Source: Rhizobium sp. GN54 (GTDB lineage Bacteria > Pseudomonadota > Alphaproteobacteria > Rhizobiales > Rhizobiaceae). From it: 64,000 nucleotides of DNA. The position numbers were made by a program, and so were the translations under genes. Of the stretch, positions 44,328 to 53,699 are shown one piece after another (the first letter of the stretch is position 1; each line of letters opens with the position of its first letter). The stretch covers positions 62,001 through 126,000 of the forward strand of contig NZ_JAJNCZ010000008.1 in the NCBI RefSeq assembly GCF_021026345.1, given 5' to 3'. The notes under the pieces were generated by a model. It was not told where the DNA came from. It did no database searches and was given only the letters and a program-made list of their open reading frames with translations.

Positions 44328-46607
44328 TCAGAAGGTCTTGGTCAGGGAGACGCGGAAGGAGCGGCCGGCTTCGCTGTAGAAGTCGCGGGTCTCCGTCGTC
44401 GTGCCGTCCGGAACGTCGATGGCGTTCCAGTACTTCTTGTCGAAGATGTTGAAGACGCCGGCCTGGACGCGGAAGCCGTCGAGCTGTTTCGGCTGCCACC
44501 AGGCGGTGGCATCGACGACGCCGTAGCCCGGAGCCTCGAAGCCGGAGCCGCTGACCTTGTCGCGGGCGGCGGCCGCCGTCAGCGACACGTCCGATCCCCA
44601 GGTCTCTGTCGCATAGCCGAGGCCGACGATGGCCCGCAACGGCGCGACCGAGTTGATGTATTCGTCGGTGTCGGTGTCCTTGCCGTGCGTCCAGGCGAGC
44701 GAGCCCCAGGTCCGCCAGTTGTCGGTGAAGCGCCATTCGCCGGCGAATTCGACGCCGTAGATGCGCACGCGGTCGCGGTTCTCGTAGCCCTGTATGCCGC
44801 CGACCGGGTACTCTCCGCCCGGGGGCGCCAGTTGCACCCGGTCGATGAAGTTGCGGTAGTAGTTGTTGAAGACGGTCGCCGAGACGGTGTAGGCCTCGGA
44901 GGCATAATTGGCGCCGACCTCGAAGCCGTTGCTCGTTTCCGCCTCAAGATCCGGATTGCCGATGCGGGCATAGGAACCGGGTGCGCCGTAGTTCTGGTAG
45001 AGTTCCGTCGCGCTCGGCGCGCGAAAACCCTGCGACCACTGAGCGAACAGTTCCAGTTCCGGATTGGCCTGCCAGGCGGCGCGCAGCTTCGGCGAGAAGC
45101 GGGCATCGCTGGTGCCGTTCAGATAGTCCTCGTCGAAGTTCGGGCTGCGCTCGAATTCCGCGGTCGACTTCGGCGAGTGGCGATACCAGTCGAAGCGCAG
45201 GCCGGGGGTGATCGTCAGGCGGTTGTCGATCAGCTTGATGTCGTCCTCGAGATAGGCGCCGAAGAAGACGCTGTCGACGTCGGGCATGTCAGAGGCGTTG
45301 GAGTGCAGCATCCGGCACGACTGCGGGCCGAAGGGCTGCGGGATCACCGTCCAGTCGACATCAGGGCAATTGTCGATGCCCGAGGAATACTGGTGCGTCT
45401 TCTGGCCGTAGAGTTCGGCGCCGAAGCGGAAGCCATGCTCGATGCCACCGAATTGCACTGCCTTCGCCGCATCGCCGTTGATGCCGTAGGTCGTCTGTTC
45501 CAGCATGTTGTCGCGGTAGTAGTCGCCGGTCGGATAGCCGTAATAGAAGGGGTCGCCCGGAATGATGGTCGAGCGAGAATCCGGCAGCCGGAAGCCGTTC
45601 GTCGTGTTGTTCAGCCGTTGCCGCTGCCAGTAGGTGACGACGCTCGCCTGGTCGAGCCAGTCGTTGCCCTCCGGTGAAATGAAGTCGTAGGAGGCGGAGA
45701 TGCGCCGGCGGTCGATCTCCTCGCCGGACTTCAACGTGCCCGGCTCGTAGCTCGCGGTTGTGCCGCGCATGTTGTCGCTGTCTTCGTCGCGGTTGAAGAT
45801 CTCGCCGGTGAGCCCGAAGCGGTGGCCGCCGTCGATATACTGGTGGATCTTGGCGAGCACGTTCTTCTGGTCGAAGTCCATCGGATTGGCTTCGGTCCGG
45901 GTCGTGCGGTAGCCGCCGACGTCGCCGCGTGTGTCGGTCTCGTGGCCGCGCTTGTAGCCGCCCTGCAGCATGAGCCAGGTGTCGTCGAAGCGGGCGGCGA
46001 CCGCGGCATTGCCGCCGACGCTGTCGTCGGTGCTGTCATAGGTCGACTTGGCGACCCCGCCGAAGCTTCTGCCTTCCTTGATCAGGTCTTCCGGGTTGAG
46101 GGTACGCAACTGTACCACGCCGCCGAGCGCGCCGGAGCCGAAGCGGGAGGAATCGGTGCCCTTGGTAATGTCGATCGCCGAGAGACTGTCGAAATCGAAG
46201 CCGTTCAGCCCGCCCTGCGCCGATTCGCGCGGGTCGACCAGCCACGGTACGCGGATACCGTCGAGGGTGGTCAGCACGCGGTCGTTCTGTAGGCCGCGGA
46301 TGTTGATGCTGTTGTTCTGGGTGTTGAAGTTGACGCCGGCGTCGACGCGGCGGGCGAAGTCCTGGAAGTCGGTGACCATCCGGTCTTCAAGCGTCGCACG
46401 GTCCGTCGTCTGGGTCAGGGGGGAGGTCGCCGCCGCCTCGCCAAAGCCCTCGACGGTGATGGCCCTGAGCGTCGTCGGCTGCTCGGCCTGGGCGGACGCC
46501 GCCTCCTGGGCCTGTGCCGATGTGGACGCGCCCGGCGTCGCGCCAAGTGCCATCGCGACGGCGGTCGTCGCCAGAAGTCGCGTTGCGAGCGGTGTCGGTA
46601 ATCTCAT
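44328..46607 (-). CDS. shmR: TonB-dependent heme/hemoglobin receptor
   Basis: The outer-membrane receptor is about 759 aa with a signal peptide (MRLPTPLATRLLATTAVAMA, cleavage near AQAQEA). A TonB plug domain follows (LEDRMVTDFQDFARRVDAGV), then a 22-strand barrel ending with a terminal Phe (FRVSLTKTF). The heme-receptor boxes FRAP (GFRAPSATELYQ) and NPDL (IGNPDLEAE) are present, as in HemR and rhizobial ShmR. The start at 46607 follows GGGGG by six bases. No hmu transport genes adjoin it. The symbol is tentative. Confidence 0.85.
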   Translation of the reverse strand: MRLPTPLATRLLATTAVAMALGATPGASTSAQAQEAASAQAEQPTTLRAITVEGFGEAAATSPLTQTTDRATLEDRMVTDFQDFARRVDAGVNFNTQNNSINIRGLQNDRVLTTLDGIRVPWLVDPRESAQGGLNGFDFDSLSAIDITKGTDSSRFGSGALGGVVQLRTLNPEDLIKEGRSFGGVAKSTYDSTDDSVGGNAAVAARFDDTWLMLQGGYKRGHETDTRGDVGGYRTTRTEANPMDFDQKNVLAKIHQYIDGGHRFGLTGEIFNRDEDSDNMRGTTASYEPGTLKSGEEIDRRRISASYDFISPEGNDWLDQASVVTYWQRQRLNNTTNGFRLPDSRSTIIPGDPFYYGYPTGDYYRDNMLEQTTYGINGDAAKAVQFGGIEHGFRFGAELYGQKTHQYSSGIDNCPDVDWTVIPQPFGPQSCRMLHSNASDMPDVDSVFFGAYLEDDIKLIDNRLTITPGLRFDWYRHSPKSTAEFERSPNFDEDYLNGTSDARFSPKLRAAWQANPELELFAQWSQGFRAPSATELYQNYGAPGSYARIGNPDLEAETSNGFEVGANYASEAYTVSATVFNNYYRNFIDRVQLAPPGGEYPVGGIQGYENRDRVRIYGVEFAGEWRFTDNWRTWGSLAWTHGKDTDTDEYINSVAPLRAIVGLGYATETWGSDVSLTAAAARDKVSGSGFEAPGYGVVDATAWWQPKQLDGFRVQAGVFNIFDKKYWNAIDVPDGTTTETRDFYSEAGRSFRVSLTKTF

Positions 46608-46714
46608 TGTAACCCCCTGAAAATGCATGCAGAAACCCATCGCAGGCCGCGGGGCGGCTGCGTCGGTTTTCTCTCTTTCGGAATCCCTGGAAGGGTGCCC
46701 TGGGGGAATGCCTA

Positions 46715-46730
46715 TTTAATCTGGATTAAA
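46715..46730. promoter_or_regulatory. Palindrome upstream of the heme receptor
   Basis: TTTAATC-TG-GATTAAA is a perfect seven-base inverted repeat 108 bases before the receptor start, in an AT-rich patch of a GC-rich genome. A role as an iron- or heme-dependent operator (RirA, Irr or HmuP target) is possible, but it does not match the RirA or Irr consensus I know. Confidence 0.45.
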
Positions 46731-46841
46731 CGAGTCAAGTTTGAACGTGAATATGTTAATCAAGTTTTTGTGTACGCCAGCGCACATCGCGCGCGTCGGG
46801 CAGCCGGCGGCGGTCACGGCCTCGGCGCTGGAGGGGGCGTT

Positions 46842-47351
46842 TCAGCCGTAGGGGCCGAGATAGTCGCGCTTGCCGATCTCGATGCCGTCGTGGCGCAGGA
46901 TGTCGTAGGCGGTGGTGACGTGGAAGAAGAAGTTCGGCAGGGCGAATTCCAGCAGGTAGTCCGTGCCCGTGAAGGTCACGCCGAGATTGCCGACATTGAG
47001 CTTCACCTCGCGGGTCTCGCTGCCCGCGAGGTCTGATTCCGGCACCGATTCGAGATAGGCGATGGTCTTTTCGATGCGCGCCTTCAGTTCGGCCATGGTC
47101 GTCTCGGTGTCGGGAAAGCTCGGCGCGCTCTTGCCGCTCAGGCGCCCGAGCGCGTTCTTGGCGGTATCGCTGACGCGCTGGATCTGCCCCGACAGCGGCA
47201 GCATGTCCGGCGCCAGTCGCGAATTGACCAGCACTTCGGGGTCGATACCGTTGTCGGCGGCGTGGGCCTCGGCTTTTTCGAGCAGCGCCGAAAGCACCTT
47301 GAGGCCGCGGACGAAGACGGGAACGGAGAGACGGTACAGGGAGACGGGCAT
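46842..47351 (-). CDS. DUF1993 family protein
   Basis: The 169-aa protein starts MPVSLYRLSVPVFVRGLKVLSALLEKAEAH and has NSRLAPDMLPLSGQIQRVSDTAK, both typical of DUF1993, a helical-bundle family related in fold to DinB-like proteins. The C-terminus (FFFHVTTAYDILRHDGIEIGKRDYLG) contains the conserved His/Asp of the family. There is no signal peptide. The function is unknown. It lies upstream of the heme receptor on the same strand, but a gap with the palindrome separates them. Confidence 0.87.
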   Translation of the reverse strand: MPVSLYRLSVPVFVRGLKVLSALLEKAEAHAADNGIDPEVLVNSRLAPDMLPLSGQIQRVSDTAKNALGRLSGKSAPSFPDTETTMAELKARIEKTIAYLESVPESDLAGSETREVKLNVGNLGVTFTGTDYLLEFALPNFFFHVTTAYDILRHDGIEIGKRDYLGPYG

Positions 47352-47482
47352 ACGGACATCCTTATGGGTTGGCGGCCCGGCGGGGTGAACGGCGGGCCGG
47401 GAATCATGCCGCTAAGATAGGGCAGGCGCCGACCGGTTTTGAGCCCGCGATCCGCGCCGGCCGAAAAGTTTCCACCGCTGCG

Positions 47483-48406
47483 CTACCAGCAATAGCGATA
47501 GCCGCCCTTGCGCTTGATGACGTCGAGATGCAGGTGCGTCTCGTGCGCGGCGTCGCTGCCGGGATCGAGGACGGTGGTGAAATAGAGGCAGGCGGTGGCG
47601 ACCGCTGCGCGCTGGAGCGCGCCTTCGATGGTCGAATCCTTCTCGCGCGGGGCGATATCCATGCGGCTGCCGTCGGAGAAGGTGAAGGCGGCAATGTCGA
47701 CGGCATTGCCATAGGCATGTTCGGAGACCTTGCCGTTCGCAGCGCCGTTGCGGTTGCGGCAGACGTAGCCGGAGGCCTGCTCGAGACCGGAAAGCTTCTT
47801 GTCGGGCATGCCCGCCGCGATCGCGGGCACGAGCGCGCCATTGGTCCAGCGCTGCAGCTGCAGCGCCGTCTCGCAGCGCAGCGTCGCCTCGGGCGTGATG
47901 CCGATATCGCCCGAGAGACGCTTGAGCAGCACGGGGCGGGTGATGCCGCAGCCGTTCTCCGGCCCGATCGCCGGGATTTCCTCGACGATGGCGCCGCCCG
48001 CCTTCAGCGCCCCGATACAGGCCGCAAGGGTCGTGTCGTCCTCGCGGACCAGCGGCGGTGGCGGCTCCTTCGCTGCCTCGGTCTTGTCGGCATCCGTCGC
48101 CTTGCCCTCGCCGTCCTTCTCCTTCGTCTTGGTGCCGTCGCTCTCCTTCGATGCGGGCGCGTCCTTGCGCTCCGCGGCGGTCGGGGTCGGCGGACCGTGT
48201 TTTTCCGGCTGTTTTTCGCCGTCGGCGGCGGGTCGCGCAACGGGCATCGGCCCCTTGTCGGGAAGGGAGGCGGTGGGAAGGGAAGCGCCGGTCAGGGCGA
48301 GGAGGCTTGCGGCCAGAATGGCGAAGGATCGCGGGCGGATGGCGGCGTTCTCCTCTTTACGGACACGGTCGGAGGGAAACGCACGGAAGCCCGTTCGGTT
48401 TCGCAT
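47483..48406 (-). CDS. Extensin-like domain secreted protein
   Basis: The protein is up to 307 aa. Near the N-terminus is a hydrophobic export segment (RPRSFAILAASLLALTGASL). A Lys/Glu/Pro-rich linker (residues about 60-115) is followed by the Extensin-like C domain (IGPENGCGITRPVLLKRLSG, then SEHAYGNAVDIAAFTF and DAAHETHLHLDV), with His and Asp in a peptidase-like arrangement. Such domains are probably cell-wall-active. The start is uncertain: ATG at 48406 or GTG at 48364. The frame continues antisense through trpE but without a real start. Confidence 0.83.
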   Translation of the reverse strand: MRNRTGFRAFPSDRVRKEENAAIRPRSFAILAASLLALTGASLPTASLPDKGPMPVARPAADGEKQPEKHGPPTPTAAERKDAPASKESDGTKTKEKDGEGKATDADKTEAAKEPPPPLVREDDTTLAACIGALKAGGAIVEEIPAIGPENGCGITRPVLLKRLSGDIGITPEATLRCETALQLQRWTNGALVPAIAAGMPDKKLSGLEQASGYVCRNRNGAANGKVSEHAYGNAVDIAAFTFSDGSRMDIAPREKDSTIEGALQRAAVATACLYFTTVLDPGSDAAHETHLHLDVIKRKGGYRYCW

Positions 48407-48523
48407 GAGGGAACGAACGGTATTCCGGCCCGGCGCCGAAGGCTCGGATCCCGGCCCCGGAGGGCGCGTAGGGCAGCCTTTCCGAAGGCCCCGATTGTCG
48501 GCGCCCGGCCCGAGAAATCCCGG

Positions 48524-48552
48524 TTGCGTTCGCCCCGGCTTCGCGCTAACAA
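48524..48552 (+). promoter_or_regulatory. trp promoter
   Basis: TTGCGT (48524-48529), 17 bases, TAACAA (48547-48552). The -10 box ends eight bases before the A of the leader ATG, so transcription should begin at or next to that A, giving a leaderless leader peptide as described for S. meliloti trpL. Confidence 0.6.
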
Positions 48553-48560
48553 TTCCGGCC

Positions 48561-48605
48561 ATGACAGATGCACGCAACATCTCGATCTGGTGGTGGGCTC
48601 GCTGA
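48561..48605 (+). CDS. trpL: trp leader peptide peTrpL
   Basis: A 14-codon ORF, MTDARNISIWWWAR, with three consecutive Trp codons. It is nearly identical in its last eight residues to S. meliloti peTrpL. Ribosome stalling at the UGG codons when charged tRNA-Trp is scarce prevents terminator formation and lets RNA polymerase reach trpE. In S. meliloti the peptide is also reported to act in multidrug-response ribonucleoprotein complexes. There is no ribosome-binding site, consistent with leaderless translation. Confidence 0.93.
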   Translation: MTDARNISIWWWAR

Positions 48606-48641
48606 GGCGGCCTCGACCAGTCATGCGTGATTGAAACGAAC

Positions 48642-48671
48642 AGCCGCCCGAAACCTTCGAGGCGGCTTTTT
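48642..48671 (+). terminator. trp attenuator terminator hairpin
   Basis: AGCCGCC, CGAA, ACC, TTCG, A, GGCGGCT folds into a stem of 11 pairs with one bulged A, followed by TTTTT. It forms when the leader peptide is translated without stalling. Confidence 0.9.
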
Positions 48672-48715
48672 CGTATTCGGCCGCTCGAAATCCGGGCCGA
48701 ACAGGAGAGCAGGGA

Positions 48716-50905
48716 ATGGTGACGAAGCAACTGGCGGATGGCGCCGAGAGCTACGAGACGCGGGGCGGCATCATCGTCACCCGACGGCGCCGGGATGCGG
48801 ACTATGCCACCGCGATCTCTGATTATGTCGACAAGCTCGACGAGCACCGCGGCGCGGTCTTCTCCTCCAACTATGAGTATCCCGGCCGCTATACCCGCTG
48901 GGACACGGCGATCGTCGATCCGCCGCTCGCCATCTCCTCCTTCGGCCGCAACGTCTGGCTCGAGGCCTATAACGAGCGCGGCGAGGCGCTGCTTCAAATC
49001 ATCAGGCCGCGGCTGGAAGGCGTCGCCGAGCTGACGCTGGGGACTTCCACGCCCCGCTGGCTCGACCTGAAGGTCAACGAGCCGGATCGGGTCTTCACCG
49101 AGGAAGAGCGCTCGAAGATGCCGACCGTGTTCACGGTCCTGCGCGCGGTCACCGACCTGTTCCATTCGGCCGAGGACGCCAATCTCGGCTTCTACGGCGC
49201 CTTCGGCTATGACCTCGCCTTCCAGTTCGACGCGATCGACCTGAAGCTGGAGCGTCCCGACGACCAGCGCGATATGGTGCTGTTCATTCCCGACGAGATC
49301 CTCGTGGTCGATCACTATGCCGCCAAGGCCTGGATCGACCGCTACGATTTCGCCAAGGGCGGGATCACCACGGAGGGCAGGGACCGGGCGATCGCGCCGG
49401 AACCGTTCAAGACCGCCGACATCATTCCCCCGCATGGCGACCACCGGCCCGGCGAATATGCCGAACTCGTCGTCAAGGCCAAGGAAAGTTTCCGCCGCGG
49501 CGACCTGTTCGAGGTGGTGCCCGGCCAGAAGTTCTTCGAGCGCTGCGACAGCAGGCCGTCGGAGATCTCGCAGCGGCTGAAGGCGATCAACCCGTCGCCC
49601 TATTCCTTCTTCATCAATCTCGGCAACCAGGAATATCTCGTCGGCGCCTCACCGGAGATGTTCGTGCGCGTGTCCGGCCGCCGCATCGAGACCTGCCCGA
49701 TCTCGGGCACGATCAAGCGCGGCGACGACCCGATCGCCGACTCCGAACAGATCCTCAAGCTGCTCAACTCCAAGAAGGACGAGTCCGAGCTGACGATGTG
49801 CTCCGACGTCGACCGCAACGACAAGTCGCGCGTCTGCGAGCCGGGCTCGGTCAAGGTGATCGGCCGCCGGCAGATCGAGATGTATTCGCGGCTGATCCAC
49901 ACCGTGGACCATATCGAAGGCCGGCTGCGCGACGACATGGATGCCTTCGACGGTTTCCTGAGCCACGCCTGGGCCGTCACCGTCACCGGCGCACCAAAAC
50001 TCTGGGCGATGCGCTTCATCGAGGCGCACGAGAAGAGCCCGCGGCTGTGGTATGGTGGAGCGATCGGCATGGTCGGCTTCAACGGCGACATGAACACCGG
50101 CCTGACGCTGCGCACCATCCGCATCAAGGACGGGATCGCCGAGGTGCGGGCGGGCGCGACGCTCTTGAACGATTCCAACCCACAGGAAGAAGAAGCCGAA
50201 ACCGAACTGAAGGCATCCGCCATGATCGCAGCCATCCGTGACGCCAAGGCCGGCAATGCGGCGAAGTCCCAGCGCGACGTCGCCTCGGTGGGCGCCGGCG
50301 TCAACATCCTGCTGGTCGATCACGAGGACAGCTTCGTCCACACGCTGGCGAACTACTTCCGCCAGACCGGCGCCACGGTGACGACGGTGCGCACGCCGGT
50401 GGCCGACGAGCTCTTCGACCGGCTGAAGCCCGACCTCGTCGTGCTCTCGCCCGGTCCCGGCACGCCGAAGGACTTCGACTGCAAGGCGACGATCAAGAAG
50501 GCACGGGCGCGGGATCTGCCGATCTTCGGCGTCTGCCTCGGCCTGCAGGCACTGGCGGAAGCCTATGGCGGCGATCTCAGACAACTGGCCGTTCCGATGC
50601 ACGGCAAGCCGTCGCGCATCCGCGTGCTCGAGCCCGGCATCGTCTTTTCCGGGTTGGGCAAGGAGGTGACGGTCGGCCGCTACCACTCGATCTTCGCCGA
50701 TCCCTCGACGCTGCCGCGCGATTTCATCATCACCGCCGAAAGCGAGGACGGCACGATCATGGGCATCGAGCATGCCAAGGAGCCGGTGGCCGCCGTCCAG
50801 TTCCACCCGGAATCGATCATGACGCTCGGCGGCGACGCCGGCATGCGGATGATCGAGAACGTGGTGGCGCATCTGTCCAGAAAGGCGAAGACGAAGGCGG
50901 CGTGA
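48716..50905 (+). CDS. trpE: Anthranilate synthase, fused TrpE and TrpG domains
   Basis: This 729-aa fusion, TrpE(G), is typical of rhizobia and makes anthranilate from chorismate and glutamine, the first step of tryptophan synthesis. The TrpE part spans about residues 1-525 ([19 protein letters not shown] and [20 protein letters not shown]). The TrpG glutamine amidotransferase follows, with [20 protein letters not shown], the nucleophile Cys607 in [16 protein letters not shown] and His697-Glu699 in FHPES. The ATG has AGGAG upstream. It is controlled by the attenuator just before it and ends with its own terminator. Confidence 0.97.
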   Translation: MVTKQLADGAESYETRGGIIVTRRRRDADYATAISDYVDKLDEHRGAVFSSNYEYPGRYTRWDTAIVDPPLAISSFGRNVWLEAYNERGEALLQIIRPRLEGVAELTLGTSTPRWLDLKVNEPDRVFTEEERSKMPTVFTVLRAVTDLFHSAEDANLGFYGAFGYDLAFQFDAIDLKLERPDDQRDMVLFIPDEILVVDHYAAKAWIDRYDFAKGGITTEGRDRAIAPEPFKTADIIPPHGDHRPGEYAELVVKAKESFRRGDLFEVVPGQKFFERCDSRPSEISQRLKAINPSPYSFFINLGNQEYLVGASPEMFVRVSGRRIETCPISGTIKRGDDPIADSEQILKLLNSKKDESELTMCSDVDRNDKSRVCEPGSVKVIGRRQIEMYSRLIHTVDHIEGRLRDDMDAFDGFLSHAWAVTVTGAPKLWAMRFIEAHEKSPRLWYGGAIGMVGFNGDMNTGLTLRTIRIKDGIAEVRAGATLLNDSNPQEEEAETELKASAMIAAIRDAKAGNAAKSQRDVASVGAGVNILLVDHEDSFVHTLANYFRQTGATVTTVRTPVADELFDRLKPDLVVLSPGPGTPKDFDCKATIKKARARDLPIFGVCLGLQALAEAYGGDLRQLAVPMHGKPSRIRVLEPGIVFSGLGKEVTVGRYHSIFADPSTLPRDFIITAESEDGTIMGIEHAKEPVAAVQFHPESIMTLGGDAGMRMIENVVAHLSRKAKTKAA

Positions 50906-50963
50906 GGCCATTCCGCCTTTGACTTTTCGGCCGAACTGGCCGATAGAGACGCCGAAGAGAAAG

Positions 50964-50994
50964 CCGCCTGCGCGAACCCCGCGCGGGCGGTTTT
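50964..50994 (+). terminator. trpE(G) terminator
   Basis: CCGCCTGCGCG (50964-50974) pairs with CGCGCGGGCGG (50980-50990), an 11-base stem with one G-U pair and a five-base loop, followed by TTTT. It lies 59 bases after the trpE stop. Confidence 0.85.
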
Positions 50995-51047
50995 GCGTTG
51001 AAGGGCGCGGTTTCTGCAATTCGTTTGCATCCGCAGGGAAGGCGATC

Positions 51048-51965
51048 ATGGGTACGAACGGGAACGCGACGGTCAACCGGCTGGCACTGATCGGCATTCC
51101 GATGGCGATCTTCGTGCTGGGGCTGAAGATGCTGGCCTGGTGGGTGACGGGATCGGTGGCGCTTTTGTCGGATGCGCTGGAATCGATCGTCAACGTGGTC
51201 GCCGCCGTCATCGCCTGGGGGGCGATCGGCTATGCCTCGCGGCCGGCCGATGCCGACCACCCCTTCGGCCACCACAAGGCGGAGTACCTGTCCGCGGTCG
51301 TCGAGGGCGTGCTGATCGTCGTGGCGGCCATCCTGATCGTGCAGGAGGCGGTGCCGAAGCTCTGGGCGCCGACGTTGATGGAGCAGCCGGCGCTCGGCCT
51401 TGGCATCAACTTCGTCGCAGGTTTGATCAACGTCGTCTGGGCGACGATCCTGATCCGGGCCGGCAGGCGGCACCGTTCGCCGGCGCTGCTCGCCGACGGC
51501 CACCACATCATGTCGGACGTGATCACCTCTGCCGGCGTGCTCGTCGGCCTGCTGCTCGTGCTGGCCACGGGCTATGCGATCCTCGACCCGGTGATCGCGA
51601 TCCTCGTTGCCGTCAACATCCTGTTCCAGGGCTGGACGATCATCTCCAGTTCCGTCAGCGGGCTGATGGACCATGCGATCGAAGGAGCCGAGGAGGCGGC
51701 GATCAAGCAGGCGATCGCGGAAAACGCGCAGGGCTCGCTCGGCGTGCACGACCTGAAGACCCGCCGGGCCGGGCAGGCGATCTTCGTGGAGTTCCACCTC
51801 GTCGTGCCCGCGCGCATGGCCGTCGCCGATGCGCACGAGATCTGCGACAGGCTTGAAGCGGCGATCGAAACGGTCCATCACGGCGCCCAGATCGCGATCC
51901 ATGTCGAGCCGGAGACGGAGAAGGCGCATGGGATCAGGGTGAAGGTGGAAAGGACCAGGGCATGA
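51048..51965 (+). CDS. Cation diffusion facilitator metal transporter
   Basis: The 305-aa inner-membrane protein has about five or six transmembrane segments and a cytoplasmic C-terminal domain. Metal-site motifs are [24 protein letters not shown] and [12 protein letters not shown], as in FieF-like Zn/Fe/Mn exporters. A cytosolic CDF dimerisation domain follows ([20 protein letters not shown]). I start at 51048; upstream in-frame sequence is unconserved. It overlaps queF by four bases. Coupling to queF is unusual and possibly only positional. Confidence 0.9.
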   Translation: MGTNGNATVNRLALIGIPMAIFVLGLKMLAWWVTGSVALLSDALESIVNVVAAVIAWGAIGYASRPADADHPFGHHKAEYLSAVVEGVLIVVAAILIVQEAVPKLWAPTLMEQPALGLGINFVAGLINVVWATILIRAGRRHRSPALLADGHHIMSDVITSAGVLVGLLLVLATGYAILDPVIAILVAVNILFQGWTIISSSVSGLMDHAIEGAEEAAIKQAIAENAQGSLGVHDLKTRRAGQAIFVEFHLVVPARMAVADAHEICDRLEAAIETVHHGAQIAIHVEPETEKAHGIRVKVERTRA

Positions 51966-52426
51966 GCAAGACCGACGTATCGAGCCTCTCGCAACTCGGC
52001 CGCAACGTCGAGCTTCCGGCAAGCCCGGAAGAGGCGGTGCTGGAGAAGGTGCCGAACGGCAACCAGGGCACGGACTACGTGGTGCGCTTCACCGCGCCGG
52101 AATTCACCTCGCTCTGCCCGATGACCGGGCAGCCGGATTTTGCCCATATCGTCATCGACTACATTCCCGATGCGTCGCTGGTGGAGTCCAAGTCGCTGAA
52201 ATTGTTCCTGCATTCGTTCCGCAACCACGGCGCCTTCCACGAGGATTGCTCGATCACCATCGCCAAGCGGCTGGTCGACCTGCTTTCGCCGAAATGGCTG
52301 AGGATCGGCGCCTACTGGTATCCGCGCGGCGGCATTCCGATCGACGTGTTCTGGCAGACCGGTGCCGTGCCCGAGGGGGTCTGGCTGCCCGACCAGGGTG
52401 TGTCGACCTATCGCGGGCGGGGCTGA
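51962..52426 (+). CDS. queF: NADPH-dependent 7-cyano-7-deazaguanine reductase
   Basis: The 154-aa unimodular QueF reduces preQ0 to preQ1 in queuosine biosynthesis. The nucleophile Cys52 and Asp59 lie in [12 protein letters not shown], with ESKSLKLF at 75-82 and the substrate-binding His93-Glu94 in FHED. Length fits the short, T-fold single-domain form. Start and stop are clear; ATGA overlap with the CDF gene indicates co-translation. Confidence 0.95.
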   Translation: MSKTDVSSLSQLGRNVELPASPEEAVLEKVPNGNQGTDYVVRFTAPEFTSLCPMTGQPDFAHIVIDYIPDASLVESKSLKLFLHSFRNHGAFHEDCSITIAKRLVDLLSPKWLRIGAYWYPRGGIPIDVFWQTGAVPEGVWLPDQGVSTYRGRG

Positions 52427-52549
52427 CGGCAGACGCCGCGGTTATTGGAAGATGCGGAGAGGATCGCGCCGCTCGTCCTTGCCGGGCGGGCGGCGCCGGC
52501 ATTTCGGCTCAGGGGCGATGAACGGGCGGAGTTTCATCCGCCCGGGCCG

Positions 52550-52903
52550 TCAGGCATGCGAATGCGGGTGGCGATAGTCCCAGACTGCCCAGGCCGACAG
52601 CGCGGCGGTGCAGATACCGAGGATCACATGCGTCCACATCGCGTTCGTATTCGCCATGAAGCCGAGCAGCCAGGGCGAGGCGATCAGCCACAGGCCGACC
52701 GCCATGTTCACCCATTCCTCCCATTCCGCGAAGGCCGAGAGCGTCATGACCGCGAAGGCGCCGAGTACGATCGCGGCGATCCAGGCGTTCCAGCTTGGCG
52801 TGGTGTCGGCGATGAAACCGACGACCCAGGGGGAGACGAACAGGCAAAAGGCCAGGATCAGAGTGACCATATCCTGACCTCTCCGTCCAGACATGAAGTT
52901 CAT
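52550..52903 (-). CDS. SPW-repeat membrane protein
   Basis: The 117-aa protein has four hydrophobic segments and two SPW repeats (FVSPWVVGF near residue 23 and IASPWLLGF near 75), each followed by an asparagine- or threonine-rich loop. The family is widespread in soil bacteria and of unknown function. It ends HPHSHA. There is no operon partner. Confidence 0.88.
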   Translation of the reverse strand: MNFMSGRRGQDMVTLILAFCLFVSPWVVGFIADTTPSWNAWIAAIVLGAFAVMTLSAFAEWEEWVNMAVGLWLIASPWLLGFMANTNAMWTHVILGICTAALSAWAVWDYRHPHSHA

Positions 52904-53070
52904 TGCTGCAACCTCCGTATGTGAGGCATTTCGCGGCCGTGCACTCCTGCGCGGCCTGTGTTTTAGATTACTCTAAAACCAACTGTTTTTCAAAATGTTA
53001 GTAAGGTCATCGCGCGCTTGTGATGAGGGGTCCGCACCGTCACCGTGTAGAGCCGCCCGCAACGGAAAAC

Positions 53071-53092
53071 GCGGCGGCCGGAGGGCCGCCGC
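53071..53092 (-). terminator. Rho-independent terminator of the HupE/UreJ gene
   Basis: GCGGCGGCC, loop GGAG, GGCCGCCGC form a perfect nine-base stem 28 bases after the stop. On the minus strand it is followed by GTTTTCC. Confidence 0.8.
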
Positions 53093-53120
53093 GTCGTCGG
53101 TTCGATCTGTTTGCGACCAG

Positions 53121-53699
53121 TCAGCCGAAGGCGAGGGCGACGCCGGCAAGGGCGGTGGCGCCGCCGAGGATGCGGGTCAGCGTTGCGCCGCCGGCGATGC
53201 GGCCGATGCCGAGGCCAAGCGCGATGCCGACGACATGCAGCAGCGCGGTCGCGATCACGAAGCCCACCGCAAAGGGCAGGGCGCCGGCTGCGCCGAGTTC
53301 GCCGCCATGGGCGTGGCCGTGGAACAAGGCGAAGACGGCGACGATCGCAGCCGAGATCGCCGGATCGAGCCGGACGGCCATGGCAACCAGCAGGCCGAGC
53401 GCCACCACGGAAGCCAGGATCACCGGCTCGACGAAGGGCAGGGAGACGCCCGCGACCGCAAGGCCGAAGCCGATCGCCATCATCGTCACGAAGGCGGCCG
53501 GGACCGCCCAGAGCGCGCGGCCGCCGATCTGCGCCGCCCACAGGCCGACGGCGACCATCACCAGGATGTGGTCCATGCCGAAGAGCGGGTGGGAGAAGCC
53601 GGCCATGAAGGAGCCGTGCTCCTCCGGGTTGAGGTGGGCGAAGGCGGGTGCCGTGGATGCGACGGTCAGGCCGATCGCAAGCAGTAAGCGTCTGATCAT
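53121..53699 (-). CDS. HupE/UreJ family membrane protein
   Basis: The 192-aa protein has a signal peptide (MIRRLLLAIGLTVASTAPAF, cleaved after AFA) and six hydrophobic segments. The family motif HPLFGMDHILVMVAVGLWA is near the N-terminus, and FHGHAHGGELG, rich in His, is in the middle. HupE/UreJ proteins are secondary nickel transporters. No hydrogenase or urease genes are in the window, so the physiological link is open. Confidence 0.9.
   Translation of the reverse strand: MIRRLLLAIGLTVASTAPAFAHLNPEEHGSFMAGFSHPLFGMDHILVMVAVGLWAAQIGGRALWAVPAAFVTMMAIGFGLAVAGVSLPFVEPVILASVVALGLLVAMAVRLDPAISAAIVAVFALFHGHAHGGELGAAGALPFAVGFVIATALLHVVGIALGLGIGRIAGGATLTRILGGATALAGVALAFG

Larger units (their letters stand above)
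48561..48671 (+). ncRNA. rnTrpL: rnTrpL attenuator RNA (trp leader sRNA)
   Basis: The region from the leader ATG to the end of the T-run is about 111 nt, matching the roughly 110-nt S. meliloti rnTrpL sRNA released by attenuation. In Sinorhizobium this RNA also regulates target mRNAs in trans. The segment GGCGGC (48606-48611) can pair with GCCGCC (48643-48648), which would be the antiterminator alternative to the terminator hairpin. Confidence 0.8.

Noticed and set aside
48407-49444. N-terminal extension of the extensin-like frame into trpE
   Set aside because: The sequence is antisense to trpL and trpE; the signal peptide defines the real start near 48406 or 48364.
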